This document shows positions 21,920 through 33,657 of a DNA stretch of 64,000 bases, piece by piece. Within the stretch, counting starts at the first letter, position 1, and the number at the start of each line of letters is the position of its first letter. The stretch covers positions 22,905,834 to 22,969,833 of the forward strand of contig OU015523.1 in NCBI GenBank assembly GCA_907165065.1, written 5' to 3'. The translations under genes and the position numbers were made by a program. The notes under the pieces were generated by a model. It was given only the letters and a program-made list of their open reading frames with translations. It had not been told where the DNA came from and did no database searches. The DNA comes from Caprimulgus europaeus (taxonomy: Eukaryota > Chordata > Aves > Caprimulgiformes > Caprimulgidae).

Positions 21920-22148
21920 GGGAAGGGAAGGGAAGGGAAGGGAAGGGAAGGGAAGGGAAGGGAAGGGAAGGGAAGGGAAGGGAAGGGAAGGGAAGGGAAG
22001 GGAAGGGAAGGGAAGGGAAGGGAAGGGAAGGGAAGGGAAGGGAAGGGAAGGGAAGGGAAGGGAAGGGAAGGGAAAGGAAGGGAAAGGAAGGGAAAGGAAG
22101 GGAAAGGAAGGGAAAGGAAAGGAAAGGAAGGGAAAGGAAGGGAAGGGG
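21920..22148. repeat. (GGGAA)n pentamer array, about 230 bp
   Basis: The first 155 bp (21920-22074) are about 31 perfect GGGAA units. From 22075 to about 22148 units with GGAAA are interspersed, the decayed flank of the array. One strand is purely purine. It reads open in every plus frame as repeats of EGKGR, and on minus as PSLPF, which is not evidence for a protein. Confidence 0.97.
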
Positions 22149-25100
22149 GCAGAGGAAAAGTATTGTGGAGGCATGATACTTTATATCCTAAGGTAACTAA
22201 AGTAGAGCAGATTACTGACCTTTGCAAGTGATTGCCAGATCACTGATTGAGGTATTCATTGTGTCTTCCCTTACAAATGAAATTAGGTGAGATCAGCAGT
22301 GACTATAGTGCACTATCTCTTGCTGGGATAACATCCCTGCCTGAAGGCTACAGTACAGGTACCATGTACTCCTGGTTTCTGTCTGGACCCTTCTGGTGTG
22401 CTGCAGAGCCAGGCTTAGCACATATGTGCTGCTGCATGTAGCACAGGAGGGATACAAGACTCAGAAAGACTCAGAATGTTATGAAGTTCTGGCAGAGACA
22501 GACTTCATTGTCCAGTAAAAGCTGTTACAGATGAGATTAAACTCATCCTAGTGATATCACAGCTGGTTGTCTAAAACTGGGACTAGTATTGAACATAAGA
22601 AGACTATTTTAAGGAGTTTTTTCTTAACGTTTAGGAACTGCTATTCTGGAAACTTGAAATTGGGAACAGTTCAGTGAAGTTCAAGTAAACAAACATTACA
22701 ACTTTGTAGATATATATAAAAAAGTAACTGTAATATCAATTTCAGGTTTTGTTTGGTTGGTTGGTTTTAATAAAACCATCAATATCATGCACATATTCTT
22801 TGAAGAAAACTAAATATTCTAAAAATGCACTTCAGGTTCAAAGAGAAAGAATTATTCTTAAAATCAAAAGAATTGTGAAACAAAATACAGACAAGCACGT
22901 ACAACTTCTTTTTTTAAAAAAAACCCCCAACAAACCAACAACAAAAACCCAACAAAGTATATTGTTCTTCTTGCATTAGATCTAAGTTCGGTGCTTACCT
23001 TGGTACAGAAAATGTAGGAGGTATTACATTTAGTCTGAGGATGAGTCAGCATGTTCTCTAGCAGATTTACCAAAAATAGTACCATCAAGAGCTTCTGCAC
23101 TATGCTGTAGAAAAAAAAAAAAAGTCAATCACCCTTGCCAAACATACAGAAAATAGCTTAACAGACAACAGAAAGATGGAGAGGAGGCAATACTGGGAAA
23201 AAAATAATGCTCATATCTCTGAAAGTTGTATTTCATCGTTTGCCCAAATGTATGTTAGGTGTCTGTTAAATACACTGTGTCTTCTGTACCATACATTAGT
23301 ACTATACATTGGACATGTCCATGGGTGTATGTATAAATACATACCTAAGGAAAGTTTCTAAAACTTCTAATTGCATTATCTTTCCAATTGAGTTGCGGGT
23401 GATTAGAGGGATTTATTATTCCTGGTCTTGTCCTGTTAATGTGTTAATTTCACTGGCACAAACAAGGCAGTGAGTAAGCAAGGGAGAGGCTGGAGGGCAA
23501 GAGAGAGAAAAATACTGATTTTGTGGAAAAGCCCTGCTTCAATTCCTTCTTCTTCCTTGCCCTCCAGTCATCTGTGTGTTTACACCATCTCTTTTTATCT
23601 AGGTGTGGCACATGAGCAGTTACAGTGTGTCAGCTAGCAAGTTTTTTTTCCAGCATTCCTCGGATCAGGATTAATGACTGCATAGCAAGTGAGAAAGCCA
23701 TTAAGCTTCTTACACATCTGTGTTCAAGTAAAAGCAAATAGGAAGTTACTGAAAATGAAATTAATCTACAAAGATGCTTCCAGTTTTGAAAGGAAATCAA
23801 TAAATTTTGCACATTGAAAGCTGAGAGATACATTTATTTTGTTACCAGTGAACTGATACTATTAAAAAATCACATTAGAAGAAATGTAATCCTGTTTGGA
23901 AAAAATTGGCTTTTATATAGTGAAAGTCAAATTATATTAAGAGCATTCAGACACCACTGAAGTTATCCCTTTATTTGAAAAATATGATAATGCCTGTGTG
24001 TTTTTATCTACACAGCCAGAAATGATATAGTTTAAACTCCAGTGAAGAATGAAATAATGCACCCTAAGGTTTAGAAAAATCAGTCCATTGAAATAAAAAA
24101 GGACAATTCATACTTATTTGATTGTTTGTATAATAACAGAGACTTTGTGTCTGAAACATAACACACTAAGAAAATTTGATCTTAATAAAAATGTCTACAG
24201 GAAAGCAGCTAAATGAACAGACCTTAATGTAATTTCAGAGCCATTCATTTTTTTTTTTTTTTTCTGTATGTAGTTTTGAAGTTGGACTCTTACATTTTTA
24301 TAAATTAAAACTTATTTTAATAAATAAATACTAGATGCATGAGTAGGGTCTGTGATAATTTGGGTTAAATAATGTTTCTGACAGATAATTGAAATGTGTT
24401 TTTTATAGATAGACTTTGGTTTCAGTTTTGCAGATTATGTGCTTTTGCCATACCGTTAGGACTTCTTACTAGTGAAAGTTTGGAAGATGCAGAGTGTTAG
24501 GACCACATAAGAAAAATAAAAACTTTTTCTCTCTGTATATTCTGTACTCACTTGAGTCAGACTGTGTACAACATCCTAATTGCTTGTATGCACAAATTAT
24601 TTTAGATGGAATAAAAAGATTTTATTTTTCTTACAGTGTGTTTTCTTTACATCTGTCCTCTCTGAACATGTAGAAAGGCTGGCACAAGAAAAAGTGAATA
24701 TATTATTAATTATTCCCTTACACACTCACACCAGATGATAGCTCAATTATTGTAGCTTTTGGTAATTTTCCATAACTAATTAACCATGCACAATTATTTT
24801 TTGTCAGATGGTATTGCTGGTTAGTGGGGAAAAAAATAGATACACTCATTTGTGATAGTTGAACACTTAACATTCACACAAACATTAGGTTTCCAGGAGA
24901 TTGTTTGGTGCTTTATCATTAAAAGTAAATATCAAAATATGTTTGGGTTAGTTAAAATATATGTTGTGCTACTTCAATCAATAAAAAAATAATATTCCTA
25001 ACAGGAAATTTAGTTGTAAAGTAGATTTACAAAAGAACAACACGTCTCTCAGTGAGATACTTTCAAGAAGTGTAATAGGGAAGTAATAAAAGCGTAATAG

Positions 25101-25329
25101 AAGAAAGCATTGCAGAATTTTTCTTTTTGCGTTGTAGTATATGATCTTCAAACTATTCCAGGCCTTCCTGGGGATTCAATCTGTAATCAGTTCCAAGTAA
25201 ACATAAAATTTCTTATTATTTTTTCACACTTTACTAATTTTGCAAGCTACCTATGTGATATTATACCATGTTTTTTTTTTTAAAAAGACTAGATTGTATA
25301 TTCAAGCTTTTGTGTAGGATGTTATAAAA
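22149..25329. other. Unassigned AT-rich DNA
   Basis: I see no supported gene or transposon. Low-complexity pieces include the G/T stretch at about 22746-22768, the A/C tract at about 22914-22957, and A-runs near 23108 and T-runs near 24249. The 22240-22450 piece is less AT-rich but unrecognised. Confidence 0.5.
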
Positions 25330-25500
25330 TGAGACTGAAAGGGACTACAAGAATGCATGTAGCTACCTGAATTCTCTGAAAGCACAACCAGCTGTGCTCA
25401 TTCTTAACCAGCATTTCTCTAATTCATTCTTAAAACACCTCCAGTGCCCAAGGCCTTATCCAGTCTCCAATACTCTACAGTTTCCCCATCCCTCTAATGT
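25330..25500 (-). mobile_element. Probable ancient CR1 3' end
   Basis: Plus-strand 'gagactgaaagggactacaa' (about 25330-25349) resembles the reverse complement of a CR1 3' UTR. 'attcttaaaacacctccagt' (about 25425-25444) resembles the old amniote CR1 segment before the tail-proximal region. Divergence is high and no tail repeat is present. The call is from partial similarity only. Confidence 0.42.
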
Positions 25501-28500
25501 CTTGCTTGACTCTTAATGCAATTGAAGACTCCTACTAGGCAGGACAAGGAAAGAGAAAGACAATGTTTTTTTTTTTTTCAATTTGCAAATGACAATGAGG
25601 TAAGAAAGGTTGAAAATACACTGAAGAAGGGGATTAGAATTCAAAACAGCTGGTGAAATGGCTTGGGAATAAAATGAGATCAAGTGTTGTAAGGAGAAAA
25701 GTAGGGTAGCACAATGAACTACAAGTAGTAACATTGTGGCACTATCTAGTAATTTGCAGCCACCTCATAGTATTTTCGTCATGCATGTATTCCCTACCTT
25801 GTTCCTAAGAATATTATGCAAGTCTTCCTCTTCTAAGACTTTTCAAAACCTGCAGTCACCTTTTGGAAAAGGCAGGCATCTATGCACAGAATCTCAAACG
25901 ATGATGTTGACTACAAGGAGTCTGAGGTGCCCCAAAGGAATTCTACTGTAGGTTCTAAAGACCTGACTACACCATCATTTCTAATAATAAGAATAGCTAA
26001 ACAATTAATAAATTTCATTTGAATCTCAGTACATTACCGAGACATTACATTACTTTGCATCAAGAGAGGGAGGTCAGTAAAAGCAGAAAAAAATTATGTG
26101 TAGTTATACAGAATTATGTGCCTGAAGTAAAAATAAAACTTATTTTCCAGTGGGCCAAATGTGAAACTCATTTATTCAATGGATCTATGCATTGTAACAC
26201 AGAAGGTTGATAAATTTACCATGTTTGTGGGTGCCTGAAATGCAAGGCTGCTGTGTAAGAGAATGCAATCTCCAGTGCTTTCATTCCTTTCTACTTGTTT
26301 TCAAATGTTCTGGTAACATAGTTAACTTAATTTGTGAATTAATAGTATATCTGTACAAATCTTACTCTATGGTAAGCTATGAGGTTTGACTTTTTAAAAT
26401 CTGAAACCAATGAGCCAACTGAGATCACTATGGTTCTTAAAATCAATCTGTGACTGTAAACCCATTATGTTTATCATATTATATAATTGTCACAGGGTTA
26501 ATCATTTGACATCATATTCTAATCATGTCATTAGTGAATGTGTATAAATTTTATTTCTAGGTTTCATATGGATAGAACAGAGAAAAGAGACCAATTGTCA
26601 CTGTCCAACTTCTTATTTTCCTACATCTGTGTACTTCCGGTTTCATTTGTTACAGCTCCTAAAAATCCAAAAAGATAATATCCAATGTATTAGCCTAGAA
26701 AATGTTTGTTCTCAGACATAAAGTTTTTTTGAGTATGGTAAAAGAAAAGAGGAGATGCAAATGCATTTTTCAATAAAGTTATTAATTTTTAAAAGGGAAA
26801 ACTGTGCTGTATATTGAGCTAATGATATATGAAATTAATGATGTATGTTAATATATCAGTTAATGATATGTGACATTTTACATTATCTTACATACCTCTT
26901 AGCTGCCACTCATCTTTACCCCACATTTCTCAAGGTCTCACTGGAAAATTGTGGATGAAATTTTCTCTCTGTTAAGAGAAGTGAATGGATTTTTTTTCCC
27001 TTGGTAGAAGCTGTAGGTTAATTAATAGGCTAATAAAGGGAAATTCTACTTACTAAAAATAACAAGGGAATATCTTCATATTGACAGGACATTGAACATC
27101 ACTCTTTATTAGTTTTAGTCACCATTGCATTACAAAAGAATTTTCTTTTAGCCACAAACAGATAGAAGCTTGAAAAAATTTGAAAACTCTTAAGTAGGAC
27201 ATATTTCTGAATGCATTTTAAAAGAAAATGTACAATTTTACATCAATTTACAACAAATAAATAGATAAATAAATTAGAGGATGCCTTGCATATTCTGCAA
27301 TTAAAAAGCCCAGCAATTTATTTGCAGTTGTAATTGGTTTTCTGAGAGTTTTTAACATTATTATGCCAAAAGTTGTTGTAACAGAATACAGATAATAATG
27401 ACATATAAAGGCTTATTTATAAAAACATAGTTTGAAAGTCAAAAAGTAAGGCATTACAGTTAAAATGACATGGTTTTACTCTATCAAGGTAATTGTAATG
27501 AAGAAAGATTAAGTTCAACAGTTTACCTCTTGCCACTTAGAAGCTAATGGAAAAACATTATACTAAAATTATAACTTCCTTTACTTTTTTACAAAATATA
27601 CTTCAAATATACTTCAAATGTGAAATTTCTATTGAATGGTAATAGGCACAATAATAGTAACCTTTTGAAAAAAAATTGTTTAATGTATTTGCAACTCTTT
27701 TGGTTTGATGGGCTTTTGCTGATAGCCTTAGACTTCTCTGAAGTTGCTGAATGAAATATTAGTCCAAACAGAAGTTTATCAATGCTGGAATCTCTGATCT
27801 TTGTATTTAATTGTATTATATTTTACCCCACAAAACATAAAAGCATTTCATTTGCAAAACAGAAGATGAAAATGAAAATTTCTAGCACCAACAAAAGAGT
27901 TGTGTGTGTGAAGTACAAGGAATTACCAGCTAGGATGCACAACATGGTTAAGTAGAAGGCATTCACACTGTAATCTGTAATGATTGTTTCAAATTTCAAA
28001 GTAGATGGGAACACATTGACGATCTCCAAATAATTTTGGAATCATTGGAGAGTTTGCAATGAATAATAGTATTAGCTAGTGGTTTACCCTTTGTGAGAAA
28101 CTGTTGAAATAGTTAACTTTTTTCCCTCCATTTTAAGTTTTTTGACCACATGTAGGAAATGTATAGAAGAATTAATCTAAATATGAAATTTTATTGCAAA
28201 AGCCAAACTGGAGTTACATTAATAGTAGATACTTGAGAAAAACTGTTGGGGAAAAACTGGCTGAACAATTACAATGAGCTATAACTGCTGAACCTTTACA
28301 ACCAAAGACAATACATATATACAGAAAGGAGGAATAAGTGAGCTAGACATAGGCTCAGTTTGAAATGATAATATTAATTATGTTTATCTTTGGAAAAGGT
28401 TTTTTGTTATACTCACTCAAATGCTTAAAGCTAATCACAAGATTAAGAGAGAAGGCTCTTTCACTGAAAAATTTTATCTTGAAAAAAAAGTCAGATTTTC

Positions 28501-31500
28501 TACTTGATATAGAATAATGAATGAATTCTTACTATTGTAGCCACATCAAGCTCATAAAATATTCCCATGTAAGCCCATTCTGATTTGCAATGTGCACGCT
28601 GCTTTATGCAGTATGTCTGGATCTGGGTGTCACGCAACCAGAGCATAAACTGCTTACTCACACGTGTGTCTTTCCAGAAACTGCTAGTGGAGCAAGTTTA
28701 TTTGCCTGCCATTATGATATTTGGGCTACAAAGGCCACTCATTTCCGCAGGGACTCTTCAGTCATGATTCACAGCATTTTGAAGCCAAAGATGTGATATA
28801 CTGTTTTATTTTTTCAGGGAATCTTCAATCTATGTACTATAATGAAGTTGTAAGACATTCCCTAGAAGACTCTCTGCTCTGATGTTCACATATCTCTAAT
28901 GTTTTACTAAAGATTGTAACTTGACATCTCTAAGTTGTGTTTTATTGTTTTTTAGCTGTGGGGTATAAAAATCATTGAAGTGGATATTATTTGTTATTCA
29001 TCAGTGTGTTAAAACAATATTGCATGGTTGTCCCCTGAAATTAGTATGAATCTGACTACCAAAAAATAAGTTTTTCTAAATGCCTAACTTTAATTATGTA
29101 TAGAAACAATACAATAGACTTGATGCTACTAGGATGCATGTGTTAGCTTGACAGCCCTTAGGAGAAAGTTTCTCACTGGCTCAAATTACTCTTCAGCTCT
29201 GGAATACCACAGATTATTTCTCTCAAATTTTATTAAACCCACCAACAGCTAATTTATTCAGTGTATGTTGAATTTGAAGCTAATTTTCTACCATCTCAAG
29301 CATGACATTTTCACTGTAACACTAACAGGGCAAAATAGCTGCATAAATATAAATACACAACAGTATAATTAATGCAAGCAACCCCACCTATGTTTTATTT
29401 TGGTATCTGTCATTGCTACAACCTCTTAAATGAACTACAAGAAAGGTTAAAAAACACAAAGAAAGCATAAATTAACTATACATAATGTTTCAGCACAATA
29501 CTAGGAAATTAAATGTTGCTTCTTCTTTTTCTATCAGTACAAAGATATTTCACTTATCTGTCTGAAAAGCTTCTCAGGGAAAAGTCTTTCATCTCTTTTA
29601 TGTCGGTTTTGGGTGTTATTTTAATATTTATTTAATGAAATATTTATTTATATGTAGTATATCCAGATGGAAATGAAATTGCATAGTAGTCAGTACACCC
29701 CTTTACCACAATCCAGACTAACAGTTATAAACATTGCAAGGTTACAGGCATTGAAGGAACTGTTAAAATAGGTATAGTACTATTCTTTGCATTGCGATCC
29801 AAGTCCCACATTATACAGAACAAGATTTCCCTTTTGTTCCACACCAGTTGCATCAACGATGTGTGCTTTTACACACCTGCAGTAGCCTTTATATTACTTC
29901 TGAGAATGCCTTCAGTATGTGAGATTTGGATTTGGAACACTTCATTGCTGAGACAGAGCAACAGGAAGAAGATTTTGATTCCATGCATTTAATTTCCTAG
30001 AAGTACAGTCACATGTTCTTCACAGTATTATTATAATTGACCGTGAATAGAAAGGAAGTCCTAAAATTGGTAAAGCTTTGGAAAAAAATACATTTTATGA
30101 AGAATTATTTTTAAATAATTAAAGAGTGAATATTTGTGTGATCTCTTGAGCTCTTTCTTATGACATTTTCTCAGATTGTTAGAGTCCAATTGCAGTATCT
30201 TCTCTAATACTACTTGTCAGAGTACAAGGAATACAACTAGATTTGAATTGTCATGGTGCAATGTGTCCTCAAGACAACTTTGAAAACAAAAGAACAAAGT
30301 ACAATAAAACAGACTGTGGCTTACCAGTGGGAAACAGGGTCTTTTTGGATTTTTTTAATAAGCAGTAGAAAGCATAAATTGGAACAAGTTCTCCTCTCTG
30401 TCTTCCTGATCTTTTTTTTTTTTTTTTTTTTTTAACCTTAAACAGTGGCAGATCACTTCAACTTCAATGAAATAGTAACACTGCAGCCTAAAAGATTATA
30501 TGTGGTTCACAAAATATACTTGGGCAACCTCTTAAAATGGAAGAAACAAGCAAATCTCAGCATGTGAATTTAGTGCTGTGTTTTGTTAGCTACAGGGTAG
30601 TGGGTATGTGGAGGTTTTGAAAGAGCTTAGATGCTGTTAACAGCCAGTGGCAGTTTGGTACCATATTCCCAGCATGCCTTTTGAAATTTTAATTTATAAT
30701 GATTATGGAAACTAGAAAGCTGAGAAACCTAGAGGGTGAAATCTCTCATTATCTCACAGAATAGGTACCGTAGGAGTCCTGGCAGTTCATATCTCCCAAT
30801 TTTGTCTTCAATTCTTCACAACTCAAGCACAGAAATCATTCTCCACAGGTGAGATCCTATTTTCTCCACTTTAGCTCAAGTCTTCAGGGTCTGTACTCAG
30901 ACATCTTTCTTTTTGTAGACAACACAAGGTTTTGTCTGTTCAATGATTTATACCTTCTAAAGTTTCATGCAGGGCATACTTATCTTAGTGGCTTCTTTTT
31001 GTGAGTTGATGAGACTTAATATTTATATTGGCCTACACAAGATGGTATGAAATCTAGTGAGAAAAACTGCCAAACTGACAAATGTAATAATATTTTCGGT
31101 TTCCTTTTTCTGTTTTGTTGGTTCCTGTTTAATGTGTTCCATTCAGTGTAGGAGGGTTTTCTTTTCACATATTATTGTATCTTTTTTAAAAATAGTATTT
31201 TTAAGGAAAAAAATCATAATTACTATTCATTATTACTATTTCCTCATGACATTTTCTACAACGTCCTTTTCAACTTACTATTCCTAAAGTAGTTTACTTT
31301 TCAAGCTTGACCAAATCAAAACTATAATCAAAATAGAAGTTTTAATCTATGGGCTTTTATCAGTTTTCAGGACAAATCCTACTATTGAGAACCTTGCCAA
31401 TTAAAATGTGCTAGGTGTCCAAGAAAGCTTTCATGAAACAGTGATTTCTGAGTTGTAAATAACTATCAAAGAAAATATGTTACCCTAAATAAAGTCATAA

Positions 31501-31722
31501 ATTATAGTATCCTAGTAAAGTGAAATATCAAATGACATCTGGCCAGAGACTCAGAAGTTCAGTATGGGCTTTATTTTAGAATAAAGTAATAAAAATTGTT
31601 TCAGGATTAACATAAAACCAAATATTAGGGTTGGAATAGCTGCATTTTGATATCTGTATCAGCCTAAGAGAATGTTTTTACTAGAAAAAAATTGTAATTT
31701 TTGAGCACCTGTTACACAGCCA
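25501..31722. other. Unassigned AT-rich DNA, no supported gene
   Basis: Over 6 kb without a recognisable transposon or gene. The longest open stretches are about 60-76 codons and look like chance. Minor repeats include TTAATGATRTRTG-like units at about 26819-26873 and T22 at 30412-30433. AT-rich segments with homeodomain-like ATTA/TAAT words (for example around 27290-27350) could be conserved non-coding DNA, but nothing in the sequence proves it. Confidence 0.5.
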
Positions 31723-31749
31723 GCATATGTAAGGATGCCTTACATATGC
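31723..31749. repeat. Perfect 12-bp inverted repeat, 3-nt loop
   Basis: GCATATGTAAGG (31723-31734) and CCTTACATATGC (31738-31749) are exact reverse complements around the loop ATG. The arrangement matches the hairpin at 184-210. Too short for a microRNA precursor. No terminal repeats of a transposon were found nearby. Confidence 0.9.
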
Positions 31750-33052
31750 CACCTACAGAGCCATGCTACCACCCTGTATTCTATATCTAACCTTTCTCTG
31801 TCAGTCTTCTGGAGGAATCAGCCCAGAATCCCTACCATCCACTTTCTCTTAGAGGTCTGCTGTCAGGTTGCAATCCCAACTCCATATTTACAGTGACAAA
31901 ATGGAGGAGAGCCACAACAGTGTTACTACACAATGTATTTTGCTTTACTCTATATATATGACTTTCTGATCCTCTTAAAATCATGTGAGAGTACTTTCAG
32001 AGTCCTGATGGAAATTGAGTTGTTATTTATTGTACCTATCTTCCAGCTTTTGAATAACTGCTTCCTGTCATATAATTATTAAAAGGCAAAATATGCCACT
32101 TGCTACAACTGGATCTGAGGGAAACAAAACAAAACAAAACAAAACAAAACAAAACAACAACAACAACAAAAAAAAACCTAACCAAAAACTTATAGAAGTC
32201 TGTATTCCTTGTTTAGCACTTACAGATGTATTAGTCTAAGGAAGAAAATATCCAATGCTACTCAGCAGCACTGAAGAAAATTTACTACCATCCATAGTTT
32301 AAAATTAAAATTAGAAAATAGATAAATAAAAGGTCTTTGTATAAAAGACAGAAGAAAGGAGTGAACATTTTGCAAGAGGGAAAAAATAAACAAACACTGA
32401 AAAACAAAAAAATCTAGATAATCAGGTGCCGACAACTCAATGACACTGCTTTTTAAAACCTAAATATTTGAATTTACAACTTATTGGTAAAGTAAATATA
32501 CTGTCTTTCAAGATGAAGGAGTATAGATCATTACACAATAGTGACATTTCCATCACTAGTGGTCCTACTATGGGTCTATGAAGGTACTTAAGGTTGTAGA
32601 CTAGTCTAAATTTCTATTTCCATTGAATTTACTATAATTTTTATTAATAAAAATGTTTAATATTCAACATTTTAGTCACTGTTTGTAACAGAAATTGTAT
32701 TTTCTACTTTTAAAGTTCCTTTTCCCCTTGAAGATAGGGGGTTTTTATTCCTTATTACATGCCATAGAATGTAATGGAAGCATGCCACTTGCTTCCTCTT
32801 CTTAAGTCACTTTTCTTCCTAAAGAATCACAAATAAACTTAGTACTGGGAAAAAATCTTTTCAGTCCAAAGGATGCCTACATGACTATTAGGTAATAAAA
32901 AATTAATATCCCTGTTTTGTCTGTCAGTGTTTGTATTTTGCCCATGTCTTAGTTACTTTAGGTTACTAAGTAACCACTCTCTGATAATTGATGACTTTAA
33001 TGAATTGTTATTAAATTATGCAGTTATTTTATTTCATTTCTGAAACTATTTG
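31750..33052. other. Unassigned DNA with a small simple repeat
   Basis: No gene or transposon is recognised. The only clear feature is the (CAAAA)n/(CAA)n run at 32122-32176. Confidence 0.5.
32122..32176. repeat. (CAAAA)n then (CAA)n microsatellite
   Basis: About seven CAAAA units are followed by four CAA units and an A-run, another A/C-only tract. Confidence 0.92.
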
Positions 33053-33057
33053 GTTCT
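33053..33057. repeat. Left target-site duplication GTTCT
   Basis: GTTCT directly precedes the LTR's TGT and is repeated exactly at 33653-33657. Confidence 0.88.
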
Positions 33058-33314
33058 TGTCTTGGTTTTTGCTAGGATAGGGTTAATTTTCTTCTTAGTA
33101 GCTAGAAAGCACTGTGTTTTGTTTTCAGTGAGGATTGTTATGAGAACAATGTTGGTAACTACAAGGACACTATGCCTGGGTAGTTGGCAAGACCAGAGGA
33201 CTGGAAGGGGAGCAAGGGGCACGGCACAGGGGGGAAAGTGTAGTAGTTAGTAAAACCCAGAATTGACAGTTGGATATGCCAATAAGATATTCCATATCAT
33301 ATTACATTATGTTT

Positions 33315-33322
33315 AGTATATT
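33315..33322 (+). promoter_or_regulatory. LTR TATA-like box
   Basis: 'agtatatt' lies at the usual promoter position of this LTR family, following the 'gatattccatat' segment. Transcription would run rightwards. Confidence 0.5.
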
Positions 33323-33419
33323 AACTGGGAATGACCGGAAATGGGGAAGGATTCTTTCAGGAATCACTTGGGCTCACTTTTCTGGGATTGCAATTTTGGT
33401 TTCAGGGTTCCTTTTCGCT

Positions 33420-33438
33420 ATTGTTGTTGTTGTTGTTG

Positions 33439-33485
<47 letters not shown>

Positions 33486-33486
33486 T
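33420..33486 (+). repeat. (TTG)n(TTA)n microsatellite within the LTR
   Basis: About seven TTG units are followed by about fifteen TTA units. This LTR family normally carries a TTA-rich run at this place, so the repeat arrived with the element and may have expanded since. Confidence 0.93.
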
Positions 33487-33507
33487 TAATTTTATTTTAC
33501 TCTAATT

Positions 33508-33513
33508 ATTAAA
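33508..33513 (+). terminator. LTR poly(A) signal variant ATTAAA
   Basis: ATTAAA lies just downstream of the TTA microsatellite, the position expected for the R-region poly(A) signal. No AATAAA is present nearby. Confidence 0.5.
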
Positions 33514-33652
33514 TTGTTCTTATTTCAACCTACAAGTCTCCTTACCTTTACCTCTTCAATTTTCTCCCTGATTCCCTGAGTGTGGCAGGGACGGGGCAGG
33601 GAGCTGCGAGTGGCTGTGTCTTGTTTGTCTGCAGCTAAATTAAACTATCACA

Positions 33653-33657
33653 GTTCT
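33653..33657. repeat. Right target-site duplication GTTCT
   Basis: Exact match to 33053-33057, directly after the terminal ACA. Confidence 0.88.

Larger units (their letters stand above)
33058..33652 (+). mobile_element. Solo ERVL-type LTR, 595 bp, with target-site duplications
   Basis: The element begins TGTCTTGG, ends AACTATCACA and is flanked by GTTCT on both sides. The body matches a widespread avian ERVL-type LTR. It shows an early 'ggatagggttaattttcttc' segment (about 33074-33093), 'gatattccatatcatatta' before the promoter (about 33286-33304), TATA at 33317-33320, an internal TTG/TTA microsatellite, ATTAAA (33508-33513) as poly(A) signal, and a GC-richer U5 with 'gggacggggcagggagctg'. 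The 5-bp duplication fits ERVL. No internal genes remain, so it is a solo LTR. Plus-strand open frames of 66 and 80 codons within it are incidental. Confidence 0.9.

Noticed and set aside
21811-22231. Open frames of 92-121 codons on both strands, glycine/lysine or proline/phenylalanine rich
   Set aside because: They arise from the (GGGAA)n array, which has no stop codon in any plus frame. There is no sign of coding outside the repeat.
31723-31749. MicroRNA precursor
   Set aside because: Arms of 12 bp and a 3-nt loop are too short; a precursor needs roughly 22-bp or longer pairing with a larger loop.
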